Positions 17,735 to 26,222 of a stretch of DNA of 34,246 bases are shown one piece after another (positions within the stretch are counted from its first letter, which is position 1; each line of letters opens with the position of its first letter). The DNA is from Gemmatimonadaceae bacterium. Its GTDB lineage: Bacteria; Latescibacterota; UBA2968; UBA8231. Both the position numbers and the translations under genes were made by a program. The stretch spans positions 1 to 34,246 of the forward strand of contig PBSR01000267.1 of the NCBI GenBank assembly GCA_002726335.1, in the 5' to 3' direction. Below the pieces are notes generated by a model, which saw only the letters and a program-made list of their open reading frames with translations, had not been told where the DNA came from and did no database searches.

Positions 17735-18220
17735 TCAGGCGGGGATCAACTCGCGCCGGATGCGCAGCAGCCAGGCGATGAAGAATCCCAGGATTCCAGT
17801 GTAGATGGCGCGACCGATGCCGAACCGCACCATCAGATAGGGGACTTCGGATATGGAGGTGGCACTAGAGCCGATGTAGAAGATCGAATCGTGCAGCAGG
17901 ACGGCAGCGATGAGGACGGCGACCTGGACCTGCACCGAGTCGGCCAGGATGCCACCGCGACCGACGCCGACGGCGAAGCCGACGAGAGACTTGGCCAGCG
18001 CGTTCAGCCCCAGATCCTGCGGCGAGTAGGTGTCCTGACAGAGACCGATGGCGAAGCCGAGCAGCGCCGCCTCGATCTGGCCTGCCAGCAGAGCGATGAA
18101 AACGATGACGAGCAGGATGAGATCAGGCTGCAGACCACCGATCTGCAGATGGCGCACCCACGTCGTCTGCAGGATGAAGACCAGTGCCAGGTAAAGAATG
18201 TGCCGCAGGACCGAGAGCAT
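17735..18220 (-). CDS. mreD: Rod-shape-determining protein MreD
   Basis: A 161-residue integral membrane protein with five or six hydrophobic helices, matching MreD length and pattern (LQTTWVRHLQIGGLQPDLILLVIVFIALLAG, then GFAIGLCQDTYSPQDLGLNALAKSLVGF with the conserved G-x-x-x-D region). MreD belongs to the elongasome with MreC, RodA and PBP2. It is followed by mrdA and rodA in the usual order, but preceded by a lytic transglycosylase gene where mreC would be expected. The ATG at 18220 is 7 bases after that gene. Confidence 0.9.
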   Translation of the reverse strand: MLSVLRHILYLALVFILQTTWVRHLQIGGLQPDLILLVIVFIALLAGQIEAALLGFAIGLCQDTYSPQDLGLNALAKSLVGFAVGVGRGGILADSVQVQVAVLIAAVLLHDSIFYIGSSATSISEVPYLMVRFGIGRAIYTGILGFFIAWLLRIRRELIPA

Positions 18221-18227
18221 ACGGGCG

Positions 18228-20204
18228 CTAGTCGAGCTGCTGCCGGCTCGGGATCCGCAGTTCCATGCCTGTAAGCAGCGTCGAAGAGAGGCTCATCTGG
18301 TTGCGGCGGGCGATCTGGGCTGCCTCGACGCCGAAGCGACGGGCGATGCTGTAGAGGGTGTCTCCGCGCACGACGGTGTAAGAGTCCTCGGCGCCGGTCT
18401 GAACGGCGGCTACGTACAGAGACTGTCCGGGCCGGATGACATCCTCGATCAGGCCGTTCCACCGCTTCAGATCGGAGACGGCCACCTGGTGAGTACGGGC
18501 GATGGCCCACAGGCTTTCTCCGCCCCGGACGGTGTGCACGGCGCGGCCGCTGTCCGTGGTCACCACCGGTGCGCGTTGACGAGCTGTCAGCACCTGTGTG
18601 CCCACCTTGAGCTTGTCCCCGGGGCGAATGATGTCACCGGTGATGCCGTTCCAGCTGCGCAGATCCCGCAACGAGATACGGTACCTCGAAGCGATGGTCG
18701 ACAGGGATTCTCCGCGCCGTACAGTGTGGGTGCCTGAACCCGCGGGAGCGACCTTGCCTCCGGCGATCGGAATCACGACGACCTGCCCGGGACGGATGAG
18801 GGAAGCGTTGGCCAGACCGTTGGCGCCGGCAAGGTCGCCAGTAGACACGCCGAAGGCCCGGGCGATGTTCCACAGGTTGTCGCCCCGTGACACCTTGTAC
18901 TCGTAGATGCCACTGCGCTCCGACTTCGGCATGCGGTTGAAGGCGGCAAGGAAACCGGCGCCCTGGCCTGGGGGCACGTTGAACAGGTAACCCTTCTTCG
19001 GTCGGTGAGGCGTGAAGAGATTGCGCAGCTCCGGGTTGAGGACACGCAGGGGGCCGGTGTCGCTGAAGCCGAGAAGGCGTGCCGCCGTCTTCAGGTCGAT
19101 CAATTCGGTCAGCTTGACCTGGTCCCAGGTGATCGCCGCGTCAACTGCAGGCGCCTCGAAACCAAAGCGGGCCGGGTCTTTGGCGATGACAGCTGCCGCC
19201 ATCAGCAGGGGCAAGTAGTTACGTGTCTCCCGCGGCAGTTCGAGGCGCCAGAAGTCGTCGGTGCCGGCCTTCTCGATGGCCCGCCGCACACGTCCCCGTC
19301 CTGAGTTGTAAGCCGCCGCGGCGAGACGCCAGTCACCGAATTCCTTGTACAGGCTTCTCAGGTGACGGACAGCGGCCTGTGTCGACTTCACCGGGTCACG
19401 GCGTTCGTCGACCCAGTTGTCGATGCGCAGTCCCTCGAGACGGCCGGTGGAACGGACGAACTGCCACAGCCCGGCGGCGTGGGCCCGCGAGTAGGCTCGT
19501 GGGTTGAAGCCGCTCTCGATCATCGACAGGTAGAACAGGTCCTCCGGCATTCCCGCCTGACGCAGGATGGGAACGATGACGTCACGATAGCGACCGGAGC
19601 GTCGATGCCACGCTTCCCAGGTCTGCCGACCGCGCGTCTGGAAGAAGTGAATGCTGGAGGCGACCTGGGCGTTGGCGTCAACAGGCAGATCGCAGTGCGG
19701 CGCCAGCTGGTGGATGCGAATCAGCGGCACAGCGTCGGCGGGGAATTCCTCGAGGATCTCGTCTCCCAACTCCATCAACAGCAGGGAGAGTGGACTGTCG
19801 GGAGACAGGTTCTCCACGTGCGGCAGGACACCCAGATAGGCGCGTTCGACGACCTCGACCACGGCATCGACTTCCGCCTGTGGGTCTCGCTGTCCGAGAG
19901 CCCCCTCCAGGTGCGGGCTGTCGTCGACAGCGGCGAGCGTGTAGTAGGCCTGATCGAGTTCCTCGCGGGCGCCATCGTAGCGACCGGCGGCACTCTCGTC
20001 GAGGGCGCGAAGCCAGCGCCAGCGGGCCGTCTTCAGGGCGCCGTCAAACTCCTGCTCCAGGACCGGATCCACCGCCAGTGAATCGACGACGTCGGCTACC
20101 GACAACGGCGCCTGGGCATGGCCGGCCCAGAACGGCGCACAGGCGACCCATTGCAGGGCGCCCAGCAGGCCGACCGCGATCCTGACACACAGTCCGATGT
20201 TCAC
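18228..20204 (-). CDS. MltD-like lytic transglycosylase with four LysM repeats
   Basis: A 658-residue exported murein hydrolase that cleaves glycan strands with formation of 1,6-anhydro ends. Signal sequence at 1-22 ending in WVAC; the lipobox is poor, so lipidation is doubtful. The SLT catalytic domain spans about 205-345, with catalytic E230 in MIESGFNPRAYS, then AAGLWQF and AAAYNSGRGRVRRA. Four LysM peptidoglycan-binding repeats follow at about 435-480, 492-535, 555-598 and 607-651. E. coli MltD has two LysM repeats, so this version is extended. The start is GTG at 20204, overlapping the SPOR gene stop as GTGA. Confidence 0.93.
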   Translation of the reverse strand: MNIGLCVRIAVGLLGALQWVACAPFWAGHAQAPLSVADVVDSLAVDPVLEQEFDGALKTARWRWLRALDESAAGRYDGAREELDQAYYTLAAVDDSPHLEGALGQRDPQAEVDAVVEVVERAYLGVLPHVENLSPDSPLSLLLMELGDEILEEFPADAVPLIRIHQLAPHCDLPVDANAQVASSIHFFQTRGRQTWEAWHRRSGRYRDVIVPILRQAGMPEDLFYLSMIESGFNPRAYSRAHAAGLWQFVRSTGRLEGLRIDNWVDERRDPVKSTQAAVRHLRSLYKEFGDWRLAAAAYNSGRGRVRRAIEKAGTDDFWRLELPRETRNYLPLLMAAAVIAKDPARFGFEAPAVDAAITWDQVKLTELIDLKTAARLLGFSDTGPLRVLNPELRNLFTPHRPKKGYLFNVPPGQGAGFLAAFNRMPKSERSGIYEYKVSRGDNLWNIARAFGVSTGDLAGANGLANASLIRPGQVVVIPIAGGKVAPAGSGTHTVRRGESLSTIASRYRISLRDLRSWNGITGDIIRPGDKLKVGTQVLTARQRAPVVTTDSGRAVHTVRGGESLWAIARTHQVAVSDLKRWNGLIEDVIRPGQSLYVAAVQTGAEDSYTVVRGDTLYSIARRFGVEAAQIARRNQMSLSSTLLTGMELRIPSRQQLD

Positions 20205-21166
20205 CGGTTGTCTTGCTCCTCTCGTGGCAGGTAGACCTCATCCGGAAACTGCGCCGCTTTCCGGTACCCCAGCAATCGACAGCGCTCGACGAACCGCTGC
20301 GTCTGCGATTCGGTGCGGAACCCACCGGCGAGCACCTTGTGATACGGCGCCTCGAACTTGACGATCACATCCTCCCGTTTGAGCCGTCTCATGACTCCCC
20401 CGCGAAGCTCCTGGGCCTTCCGCGAATCCCTGAACTGGTCGATCAACACGCGGTACCCCTGGACGCGGACGAGTTCGGCCTCCGGAGGATCGACCTCGGG
20501 AACCGGCAGATCATCGTCCGGCCAATCGACTGGTGCACTGTCGGCAAGGGAGCTGTCGGAAAACGCATCGGTGTATACCTCCGCCTCCGGACGGTCATCG
20601 GCGCCTTCGTTCTCCCACACCATCGGTCCTGCTGCCGTTGCCGACTGCAGCGTATCGCTGACGAGGAAGGCACCCTCGTACCCGAGGCTGAGAGCGATGA
20701 TCTGTGAACGCAGCCCCTCGGCGTGGGCGGCGTCGATGTGACGGCCGACGCGCACGGCGAAGAGGCGTCCCTGGGAGACGACCTCGGCCGGCACTCCGAA
20801 ACGGCGTCCCAGTTCGTCGGCGATGGCCTGAGCACCCTCCTGACGTCTCAAGGCGATGACCTGGACGCGATGGACCGCCACGGTGACGCTGTCAGCGGGT
20901 TCGTCGATCTCGAGCCTGGGCGCGACATCGGCCGGCTCGGAGGGGACGGCCGGGGCGGTGAACACCGGATCGATCAGCAGCAGGTCCTGGCGGAAGCGGG
21001 CGGGGTCGAAGCTCTCCCGTACCGCCACCTCGGTGGTGCCCGTGGCGGCGGCCTGGCGCTGGACGACGGGAGGCGTCTGTGCGTGGCTGGCGCAGCCGGA
21101 CGCCGACAGGGCGGCGATGCTGACGCAAGCTGCCACGACCCGTGGAGGGGAGAGGGAGGGCATCAT
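20201..21166 (-). CDS. Putative lipoprotein with two SPOR domains
   Basis: A 321-residue exported protein. The N-terminus has a hydrophobic signal ending SASGC, a plausible lipobox with C25. Two SPOR-type repeats are visible: about 96-175 (HRVQVIALRRQEGAQAIADE ... LFAVRVGRH) and about 235-315 (GYRVLIDQFRDSRKAQELRG ... HKVLAGGFRTESQTQRFVER). The region between them is acidic and Pro-rich. SPOR domains bind glycan strands stripped of stem peptides, so this protein probably works with the lytic transglycosylase translated directly after it. The ATG at 21166 overlaps the mtnA stop (ATGA). RlpA-like function is possible, but no double-psi barrel is seen. Confidence 0.82.
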   Translation of the reverse strand: MMPSLSPPRVVAACVSIAALSASGCASHAQTPPVVQRQAAATGTTEVAVRESFDPARFRQDLLLIDPVFTAPAVPSEPADVAPRLEIDEPADSVTVAVHRVQVIALRRQEGAQAIADELGRRFGVPAEVVSQGRLFAVRVGRHIDAAHAEGLRSQIIALSLGYEGAFLVSDTLQSATAAGPMVWENEGADDRPEAEVYTDAFSDSSLADSAPVDWPDDDLPVPEVDPPEAELVRVQGYRVLIDQFRDSRKAQELRGGVMRRLKREDVIVKFEAPYHKVLAGGFRTESQTQRFVERCRLLGYRKAAQFPDEVYLPREEQDNR

Positions 21167-22254
21167 ACCTGACCGGAGTCGAGGGCGGCGGGAATCGCCG
21201 TGCCCCAGGACTGCAGCGTGTCGGCAAAGGGGGCCCGAGCCACACCATGTTCGGTGATGATGGCCGCCACCAGGTCGTGTGGTGTGACATCGAAGGCCGG
21301 GTTGAACACCCCGACACCCTCCGGCACGGTGCGGGCGCCGAAACCCTCGGTGACTTCGCTCTCGGCACGCTCCTCGATGGGAATCCGGTCGCCGGCATCC
21401 AGTTCGAGATCGACGGTGGACGTGGGGGCGGCCACGTAGAAGGGGACTTCATGCGCCCGGGCGAGCAGGGCGACTCCATAGGTGCCGATCTTGTTGGCCA
21501 CGTCCCCGTTGGCGGCAATACGATCGGCGCCGGTGATGACACAGTCGACACGCCGGTCGCGTAGAACGGTGGCGGCGGCGACGTCGCAGATGACGGTGAC
21601 ATCGACGCCGCGACGCTGCAATTCCCAACTGGTCAGGCGGGCCCCCTGCAGAAGGGGGCGGGTCTCGTCGGCGTACACGCGGATCTTCTTGCCCTGCTCT
21701 ACGGCGGCATAGATGACGCCGAGAGCCGTCCCCCAGCCGGTGGTCGCGAGAGCTCCGGCATTACAGTGCGTCAGGACCGTGGCATCATCGGGAAGCAATG
21801 CCGCACCGTGTTCCCCCATGCGCCGGCATAGCTCGATATCGTCTTCGTGAACCTGTCGAGCCGCCGCCACGAGGTGTGCATAGAGATCGCCATCGGCCTG
21901 TCCGACGCCGGCATCGAGGGCACGGCACATGTGGTCGAGGGCCCAGAACAGGTTGACCGCCGTCGGCCGGGTCCTGGCGAGTCGTTCGATGGCGGCCGTC
22001 ACCACCCGGGCCATGTGACCGGATCCACGACCGTGCCAGGCGCCGAGGGCAGTACCATAGGCGGCGGCGACGCCGATGGCAGGGGCGCCTCGGACACGAA
22101 GGGACTCGATGGCCTCAGCGACGGTCTCCACGTCCTCACAATCGAGCAGCACCTCATGTGTGGGCAGCCGGGTCTGGTCGAGCAGAACCAGTGCCGGCGG
22201 CGCCTCGCCGGCCTGGCGCCAGCTCAGCGTGGCGAGAGGGTCAGCGGTCATCAT
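21163..22254 (-). CDS. mtnA: Methylthioribose-1-phosphate isomerase
   Basis: A 363-residue enzyme of the methionine salvage pathway that isomerises 5-methylthioribose-1-phosphate to the ribulose form; the eIF2B-like fold is shared with related sugar-phosphate isomerases. Motifs: RGAPAIGVAAAYG, catalytic C164 in THCNAGALAT, VYADETRPLLQGARLT, and D244 in TGADRIAANGDVANKIGTY. Two ATGs lie at 22254 and 22251; the first is used here. It overlaps the end of rsfS by 14 bases. No other methionine-salvage gene is nearby, so its place in an envelope operon looks like transcript sharing and not pathway clustering. Confidence 0.95.
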   Translation of the reverse strand: MMTADPLATLSWRQAGEAPPALVLLDQTRLPTHEVLLDCEDVETVAEAIESLRVRGAPAIGVAAAYGTALGAWHGRGSGHMARVVTAAIERLARTRPTAVNLFWALDHMCRALDAGVGQADGDLYAHLVAAARQVHEDDIELCRRMGEHGAALLPDDATVLTHCNAGALATTGWGTALGVIYAAVEQGKKIRVYADETRPLLQGARLTSWELQRRGVDVTVICDVAAATVLRDRRVDCVITGADRIAANGDVANKIGTYGVALLARAHEVPFYVAAPTSTVDLELDAGDRIPIEERAESEVTEGFGARTVPEGVGVFNPAFDVTPHDLVAAIITEHGVARAPFADTLQSWGTAIPAALDSGQV

Positions 22255-22684
22255 CCGGGTTCCCGGTCACCGGGGCAAAATCCAGAGTGTCGGCGTCTGT
22301 CTCCTCCGTCCAGGCATCGCCGAAACGGGAAACATCAGCATCACCCCACAGCTTCTCGAGCGCATAGAAGTCACGCGCTTCGTCGCGGAAGACGTGAACG
22401 ACGATGTCCACCAGATCCAGCAGGACCCAGCGCAGGGATTCGGTACCCTCAATGTGCCAGGGCCTGTGCCCGGCCTCCCGCAAGGTATGGGCTACATCGT
22501 TGGCCAGAGCCCGTACGTGGGGCTCTGACGTTCCGGTGCAGATGACGAAGAAATCAGCCGCATCGCTGACACCACGCAGATCTATGAGAACTACGTCAAG
22601 AGCTTTCCTGTCCTGCAGCGTGTCGACGATCAGACGGAGGCGGGGGGCCGTGTCGACGGGAGGGGAGGTGAGTTCGGTGTTGAT
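22241..22684 (-). CDS. rsfS: Ribosomal silencing factor RsfS, apparent AUC start
   Basis: RsfS (Iojap/YbeB) binds ribosomal protein uL14 on the 50S subunit and blocks subunit joining in starvation. The conserved fold runs from LIVDTLQDRKALDVVLIDL through FFVICTGTSEPHVRALANDV to LLDLVDIVVHVFRDEARDFY and ALEKLWGDA. In this frame the preceding gene's TAG (22696-22694) is an in-frame stop, and no ATG, GTG or TTG occurs until a TTG at 22483, well inside the domain. A good Shine-Dalgarno TAGGAG (22696-22691) lies 6 bases before an ATC at 22684, which I take as the start (147 residues). The C-terminus has a 30-residue acidic tail. Confidence 0.8.
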   Translation of the reverse strand: MNTELTSPPVDTAPRLRLIVDTLQDRKALDVVLIDLRGVSDAADFFVICTGTSEPHVRALANDVAHTLREAGHRPWHIEGTESLRWVLLDLVDIVVHVFRDEARDFYALEKLWGDADVSRFGDAWTEETDADTLDFAPVTGNPDDDR

Positions 22685-22696
22685 TTCTGGCTCCTA
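22685..22696 (-). promoter_or_regulatory. rsfS: Shine-Dalgarno site over a stop codon, placing the rsfS start
   Basis: On the minus strand TAGGAG includes the stop codon of the LytR_C gene; CCAGAA then separates it from ATC at 22684-22682. The spacing of 6 bases is ideal for initiation at the ATC. Terminating ribosomes could re-initiate here. Confidence 0.6.
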
Positions 22697-23119
22697 CGGT
22701 TCGAGTAAGCGGAGTCGCTTGTAGTCACGTCCGATGATGACAGTTACCTCTTCCAGGCGGTAATCGTCATCGCTGATCTGCTGAATGGTGTGCGGGATGC
22801 CCAGCGTACTGGCCACACCCCGGGCACGCTCGAGGTCACCGGTGCGATCGATCACGAGGGACTCGACGAAGTCGAAGCTGGAGGCATTGCCTTCGTGGAT
22901 GACGTCGATGCCCAGAGACCGTGCTCTGCGCGTCATACGAGCCGCAACGTGGGGATCACCGCAACCGTTGAGCACGGCGACACGGAAGGAACCCCGCAGG
23001 GCCGGCACAGGTGTCGATGCCGGCGTCTGGGCCGAGGATCCCCACTGCGGTCGCAACGCCACACCCAGAAGGACGATGCCAGCGACGCTGGCCAGCAGCC
23101 AGAGGGCTTTTTCCTGCAC
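22694..23119 (-). CDS. Membrane-anchored LytR_C domain protein
   Basis: A 141-residue protein with an N-terminal membrane anchor (ALWLLASVAGIVLLGVALRP), a short Pro/Ser linker and a LytR C-terminal domain (FRVAVLNGCGDPHVAARMTRRARSLG ... VESLVIDRTGDLERARGVASTLGI ... VTVIIGRDYKRL). This domain occurs alone or behind LytR-CpsA-Psr transferases; here the transferase domain is absent. Its function is unknown but likely periplasmic and envelope-related. The start is GTG at 23119, first gene of the nine-gene minus-strand run. Its stop forms part of the rsfS ribosome site. Confidence 0.85.
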   Translation of the reverse strand: MQEKALWLLASVAGIVLLGVALRPQWGSSAQTPASTPVPALRGSFRVAVLNGCGDPHVAARMTRRARSLGIDVIHEGNASSFDFVESLVIDRTGDLERARGVASTLGIPHTIQQISDDDYRLEEVTVIIGRDYKRLRLLEP

Positions 23120-23186
23120 GAATAGGCGGAATCCGGAAAGGCAGGGGATGGGGCAGGAAGCGAGTCGTACGTGATTTGGGGGTACT

Positions 23187-23216
23187 AAGATGGCGGTGGG
23201 CGCCGCCGAAAGTCAA
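23187..23216 (-). promoter_or_regulatory. Possible promoter of the rod/rsfS/mtnA run
   Basis: On the minus strand TTGACT (23216-23211), an 18-base spacer and CATCTT (23192-23187) form a plausible but weak sigma-70 site, about 70 bases upstream of the first gene start at 23119. The -10 element matches at only three positions. Confidence 0.35.
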
Positions 23217-23266
23217 TATTAAAGGGCGCCAGAGCTGGCCGGGATGGTCAGATGGGCGCGGAGGGA

Positions 23267-23371
23267 CTACGCCGTCAGCAGACCCATGCCGACCCGAATC
23301 ACCAGATACACCGAGGCGATCAGTGTGAGGCCACGGGCAAGGATATCGGAGAGATCCAATGGTGTCTGCAT
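23267..23371 (-). CDS. Small single-span membrane protein, 34 residues
   Basis: No family recognised. The ATG at 23371 is preceded by AGGA about 9 bases upstream. The product begins MQTPLDLSDILARGLTLIA and continues SVYLVIRVGMGLLTA before a TAG. It is amphipathic, then hydrophobic, with one predicted membrane helix. Hydrophobic character and a ribosome site favour coding. The gene stands alone between the terminator of the large repeat protein and the promoter region of the next run, inside a 349-base stretch otherwise empty of genes. Confidence 0.45.
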   Translation of the reverse strand: MQTPLDLSDILARGLTLIASVYLVIRVGMGLLTA

Positions 23372-23398
23372 GGCGAGGATCCTGTTCGAAGGGTGAAC

Positions 23399-23432
23399 AA
23401 AAAAGCAGCTATCTATTCAAATAGATACTGCT
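23399..23432 (-). terminator. Rho-independent terminator after the large repeat protein gene
   Basis: Read on the minus strand, AGCAGTATCTATT pairs with AATAGATAGCTGCT with one bulged base, followed by six Ts (complement of 23404-23399). It lies 37 bases after the stop of the 917-residue gene. It is AT-rich in an otherwise GC-rich region. Confidence 0.85.
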
Positions 23433-23468
23433 CAAATGATCCCTCGTCAAGCGATTTTGACTACGGCG

Positions 23469-26222
23469 CTAGAACAGACCCGAGTACTTGAAGGTCATGA
23501 TATAGTCCTGGCTGCCCTTCCGTTTGGCCCGCGGACGGGAATCGTAGATGTCCCAGCCGAAGCCGAAAAGAAACCGGTCCTTGTACATCGACACGGCGAT
23601 TCCCATCGACACGGCGATCGAGTTGCCCGTGGAGAGGGCCTCCAGAACATTTCCGGTGGCGGTGAGGTGTACACCTGAAACAGCAGGGTGTTCGGCATTG
23701 TGCCAGCTGACGAAAGCCAGACCTGGCAGGCCGATGAGACGTTCGGTCTTGCCCTTCACGCGCTTGCCTTCGCTATCGGTCCAGTCCCGCCCGGGACGGA
23801 TTGTCAGGAACGACACCAGCGGTTTGGCCTCGAAGTCCCAGCGCCAGCCTCCGGCCTCCAGCAACTGGCTGATCGACTGCGGTGGGGCTCCGGGGTAGCT
23901 GTGCGTCGTCAGTTTCAGACGAACCCGCTTGATCCCCTCCTCCTTCAGACGGAGGTTGAAGCCCTCCGCCAGCACGTCACCCTCCGAGTCCTCGTAGATC
24001 TGCACCGTCGTCTGCTTGCCGCCGCCCTTCGGGTCATAGTTCTCGTCGAGTTCGGTCCATTCGATGTCGATCCTGCGGCCCACAAGAGCCTGACGCAGGG
24101 AGTCGGGAACCTGGAAGCGGAGGTCGATCTTGCTGCCTTCCCGCACTACCAGCGGCGTGTTATTCCACGGGGTCGCCAGGGGCTGCGGCGTGTCCTTGCG
24201 TGAGATGATGACCGAGGTGATCCGCGCCAGATCGATGTTTTCCAGCGCCCCCTGACCCTTGATCTTGATCGGCTGCGCTTTGTCCCGCACGTCGTTGCTG
24301 ACCAGCAGGATCTGTCCGAAGCGCTCGCCCAGTGCCTGGGGCGAGAAGTACACCTTCAGCGTCGTTGACTGCCCTGGCTCGAGTGCGAAGGCGTCGGGCA
24401 CGACGCGAGCTTCATGCGTCAGGGCGTTGGCCTTGACCTGGAGGGCTGTGTCCCCCGAGTTGGTCGCCACCAGGGTGTGCATGGAGCTGTCTCCGAGTAC
24501 GACGAAGCCGAAATCGACGACCCCTGTGGGATGCAGCTCGATCTCGGCGGCCACGCCGGTACCGTTAAGGAGAATCTCAAGGGTCTCGGTGCCCTCCTCC
24601 CAGAATCCCTCCAGCCTCAGTGTGCCCGTGCTCAGGCCGCGTGCGGCGGGCTCATAGGTGACGTTGATGGGCAGGGATCGCAGGCTGTTGGCGGGCAACA
24701 GGAACTTGCTGTCCGGCGAGACCTGCTTATAGAGGGTGAAAGCATCGTTCGTGGAGTGGATGCGGCTGATGGTGAAATCGGCGTTGCCGATGTTGACCAG
24801 ATCGATCAGTCCGCTGCCGGCCTCACCCACGGGCACGCGGCCGAAATCGTAGGTGGAGGGCGTCAGCTTGAGATACTTCCCGGTACCGCGAAGCAGAAAG
24901 CGGCTGCGTCCGGACTCGGTTTCCAGCCAGAGCACGGCTTCGCGTTCGCCGATCACTTTCGGTTGGAAGGTGAGATCCACCTTGCCGCTCTCGCCGGGTT
25001 GCAGCAGGAGGGCGCCTGTCTCCAGGCTGAACTCGGCATCCGCTCCTTCCTCCAGTTCAAACCGAGCCGTGTACGGACTGCCACCTCGGTTCCACAGCAA
25101 CAGCTGCTCGCGGGCCGGCTTGCCGATGGGCACGCTACCGAACTGTACGGGCGTGCGATTGAGGACCTCCACCCTGGGTGGGGTGACCCGGGCACGGCCT
25201 GTGAGAGGCAGTTCAAGGCGTGTCTGGACGGGATCGTTGGTGCGCAGCAGGATCGTGGCGGCGGCGGGACCCTCGTAGCGGGGCGCAAACAGGATCACCA
25301 CATCCTGTCGGAGGCCTGGCTCGATGACGAGGACGGAATCCACCTCTGTCGTGAAGGTTTCCCCCTCCAGCCGCAGGTCGACCTCGAGAGTGGCGCGACC
25401 CTGATTCAGCAATGACAGGGAACGTCGCTGGCCGGCGCCGACTTCGATCGTCTGGAAGTCGATACCCACCAGCGGCAGGGGTGACACGGCCAGCCTGGGG
25501 GCCAGACCCTCACCGGTGACGGGGATGTGCAGGGCACCCGTCGGCAGATCGCTGGAATAGACGACGAGACGGCCGTTGACGGCGCCATCAGCGACGGGTG
25601 AGAAATCGACGGTGAGGTCCATGGTGCCATTGCCTGGCAACCGCCTGGCCGGCGTTCCGGACAGCGACAGACCGACGGAGGCGGGAGCGACCAGGACGCT
25701 GTCGATGGCGAATTCAACCGGGCTCGAATTGGTCAGCTGCACCGAGCGCCCCACCGTTGTGCCGAGGGGAGTGAGACCGGCATCGAGTCCACCCATTGGT
25801 CTGACCGTAATGACAGGCACGGCCACGGCGGCGCGCAGGGCGACGGTGAGTTTCTCGGAGCCGAAGAGCTCCTTGATCTGCAGGGACAACTCCCCTTCGT
25901 AGGCGCCGCTGTCGGCAGCGCTGAACCGGACCTGGACGCGTCGGTCGCCGCCAGCGGCCAGGCGAACGGTATCGGCGTCAACGGTGAAGGGGCCGGCCTC
26001 GAGGTGCAACCGCACTTCGAGGCCGTCGGTTCCCGGATTGCGCACGACGAGATCGCGGCTCACGGTCATGCCCGGCTTGAGGACACCGAAGTCGACGACG
26101 TCAGGGACGAACTGGAGTGGTTGGGCCGAAGCGTGGCGTGGTATCAGCGCAGAGGTGACAAGTACGGCGAAGAGGGTGACGCTGCCGAAGGCTCGGCGCA
26201 GATCACTGAGGCTGGATGGCAT
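23469..26222 (-). CDS. Secreted HYDIN/ASPM-type repeat protein with barrel-like C-terminus
   Basis: A 917-residue exported protein. Signal peptide FGSVTLFAVLVTSALIPRHASAQ places the start at the ATG at 26222; an ATG at 26261 is an alternative, and longer starts would overlap the promoter. Six immunoglobulin-like choice-of-anchor-D (HYDIN/ASPM) repeats follow, each opening like DFGVLKPGMTVSRDL, QFGSVPIGKPAREQ, DFGRVPVGEAGSG or DFGFVVLGDSSMHT. The last roughly 260 residues differ: a mixed beta region, then aromatic alternating strands (AVSMGIAVSMYKDRFLFGFG, QDYIMTFKYSGLF) ending in Phe, as in outer-membrane barrel proteins. Likely a surface or periplasmic scaffold with an outer-membrane end; function unknown. 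A terminator follows. Confidence 0.82.
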   Translation of the reverse strand: MPSSLSDLRRAFGSVTLFAVLVTSALIPRHASAQPLQFVPDVVDFGVLKPGMTVSRDLVVRNPGTDGLEVRLHLEAGPFTVDADTVRLAAGGDRRVQVRFSAADSGAYEGELSLQIKELFGSEKLTVALRAAVAVPVITVRPMGGLDAGLTPLGTTVGRSVQLTNSSPVEFAIDSVLVAPASVGLSLSGTPARRLPGNGTMDLTVDFSPVADGAVNGRLVVYSSDLPTGALHIPVTGEGLAPRLAVSPLPLVGIDFQTIEVGAGQRRSLSLLNQGRATLEVDLRLEGETFTTEVDSVLVIEPGLRQDVVILFAPRYEGPAAATILLRTNDPVQTRLELPLTGRARVTPPRVEVLNRTPVQFGSVPIGKPAREQLLLWNRGGSPYTARFELEEGADAEFSLETGALLLQPGESGKVDLTFQPKVIGEREAVLWLETESGRSRFLLRGTGKYLKLTPSTYDFGRVPVGEAGSGLIDLVNIGNADFTISRIHSTNDAFTLYKQVSPDSKFLLPANSLRSLPINVTYEPAARGLSTGTLRLEGFWEEGTETLEILLNGTGVAAEIELHPTGVVDFGFVVLGDSSMHTLVATNSGDTALQVKANALTHEARVVPDAFALEPGQSTTLKVYFSPQALGERFGQILLVSNDVRDKAQPIKIKGQGALENIDLARITSVIISRKDTPQPLATPWNNTPLVVREGSKIDLRFQVPDSLRQALVGRRIDIEWTELDENYDPKGGGKQTTVQIYEDSEGDVLAEGFNLRLKEEGIKRVRLKLTTHSYPGAPPQSISQLLEAGGWRWDFEAKPLVSFLTIRPGRDWTDSEGKRVKGKTERLIGLPGLAFVSWHNAEHPAVSGVHLTATGNVLEALSTGNSIAVSMGIAVSMYKDRFLFGFGWDIYDSRPRAKRKGSQDYIMTFKYSGLF

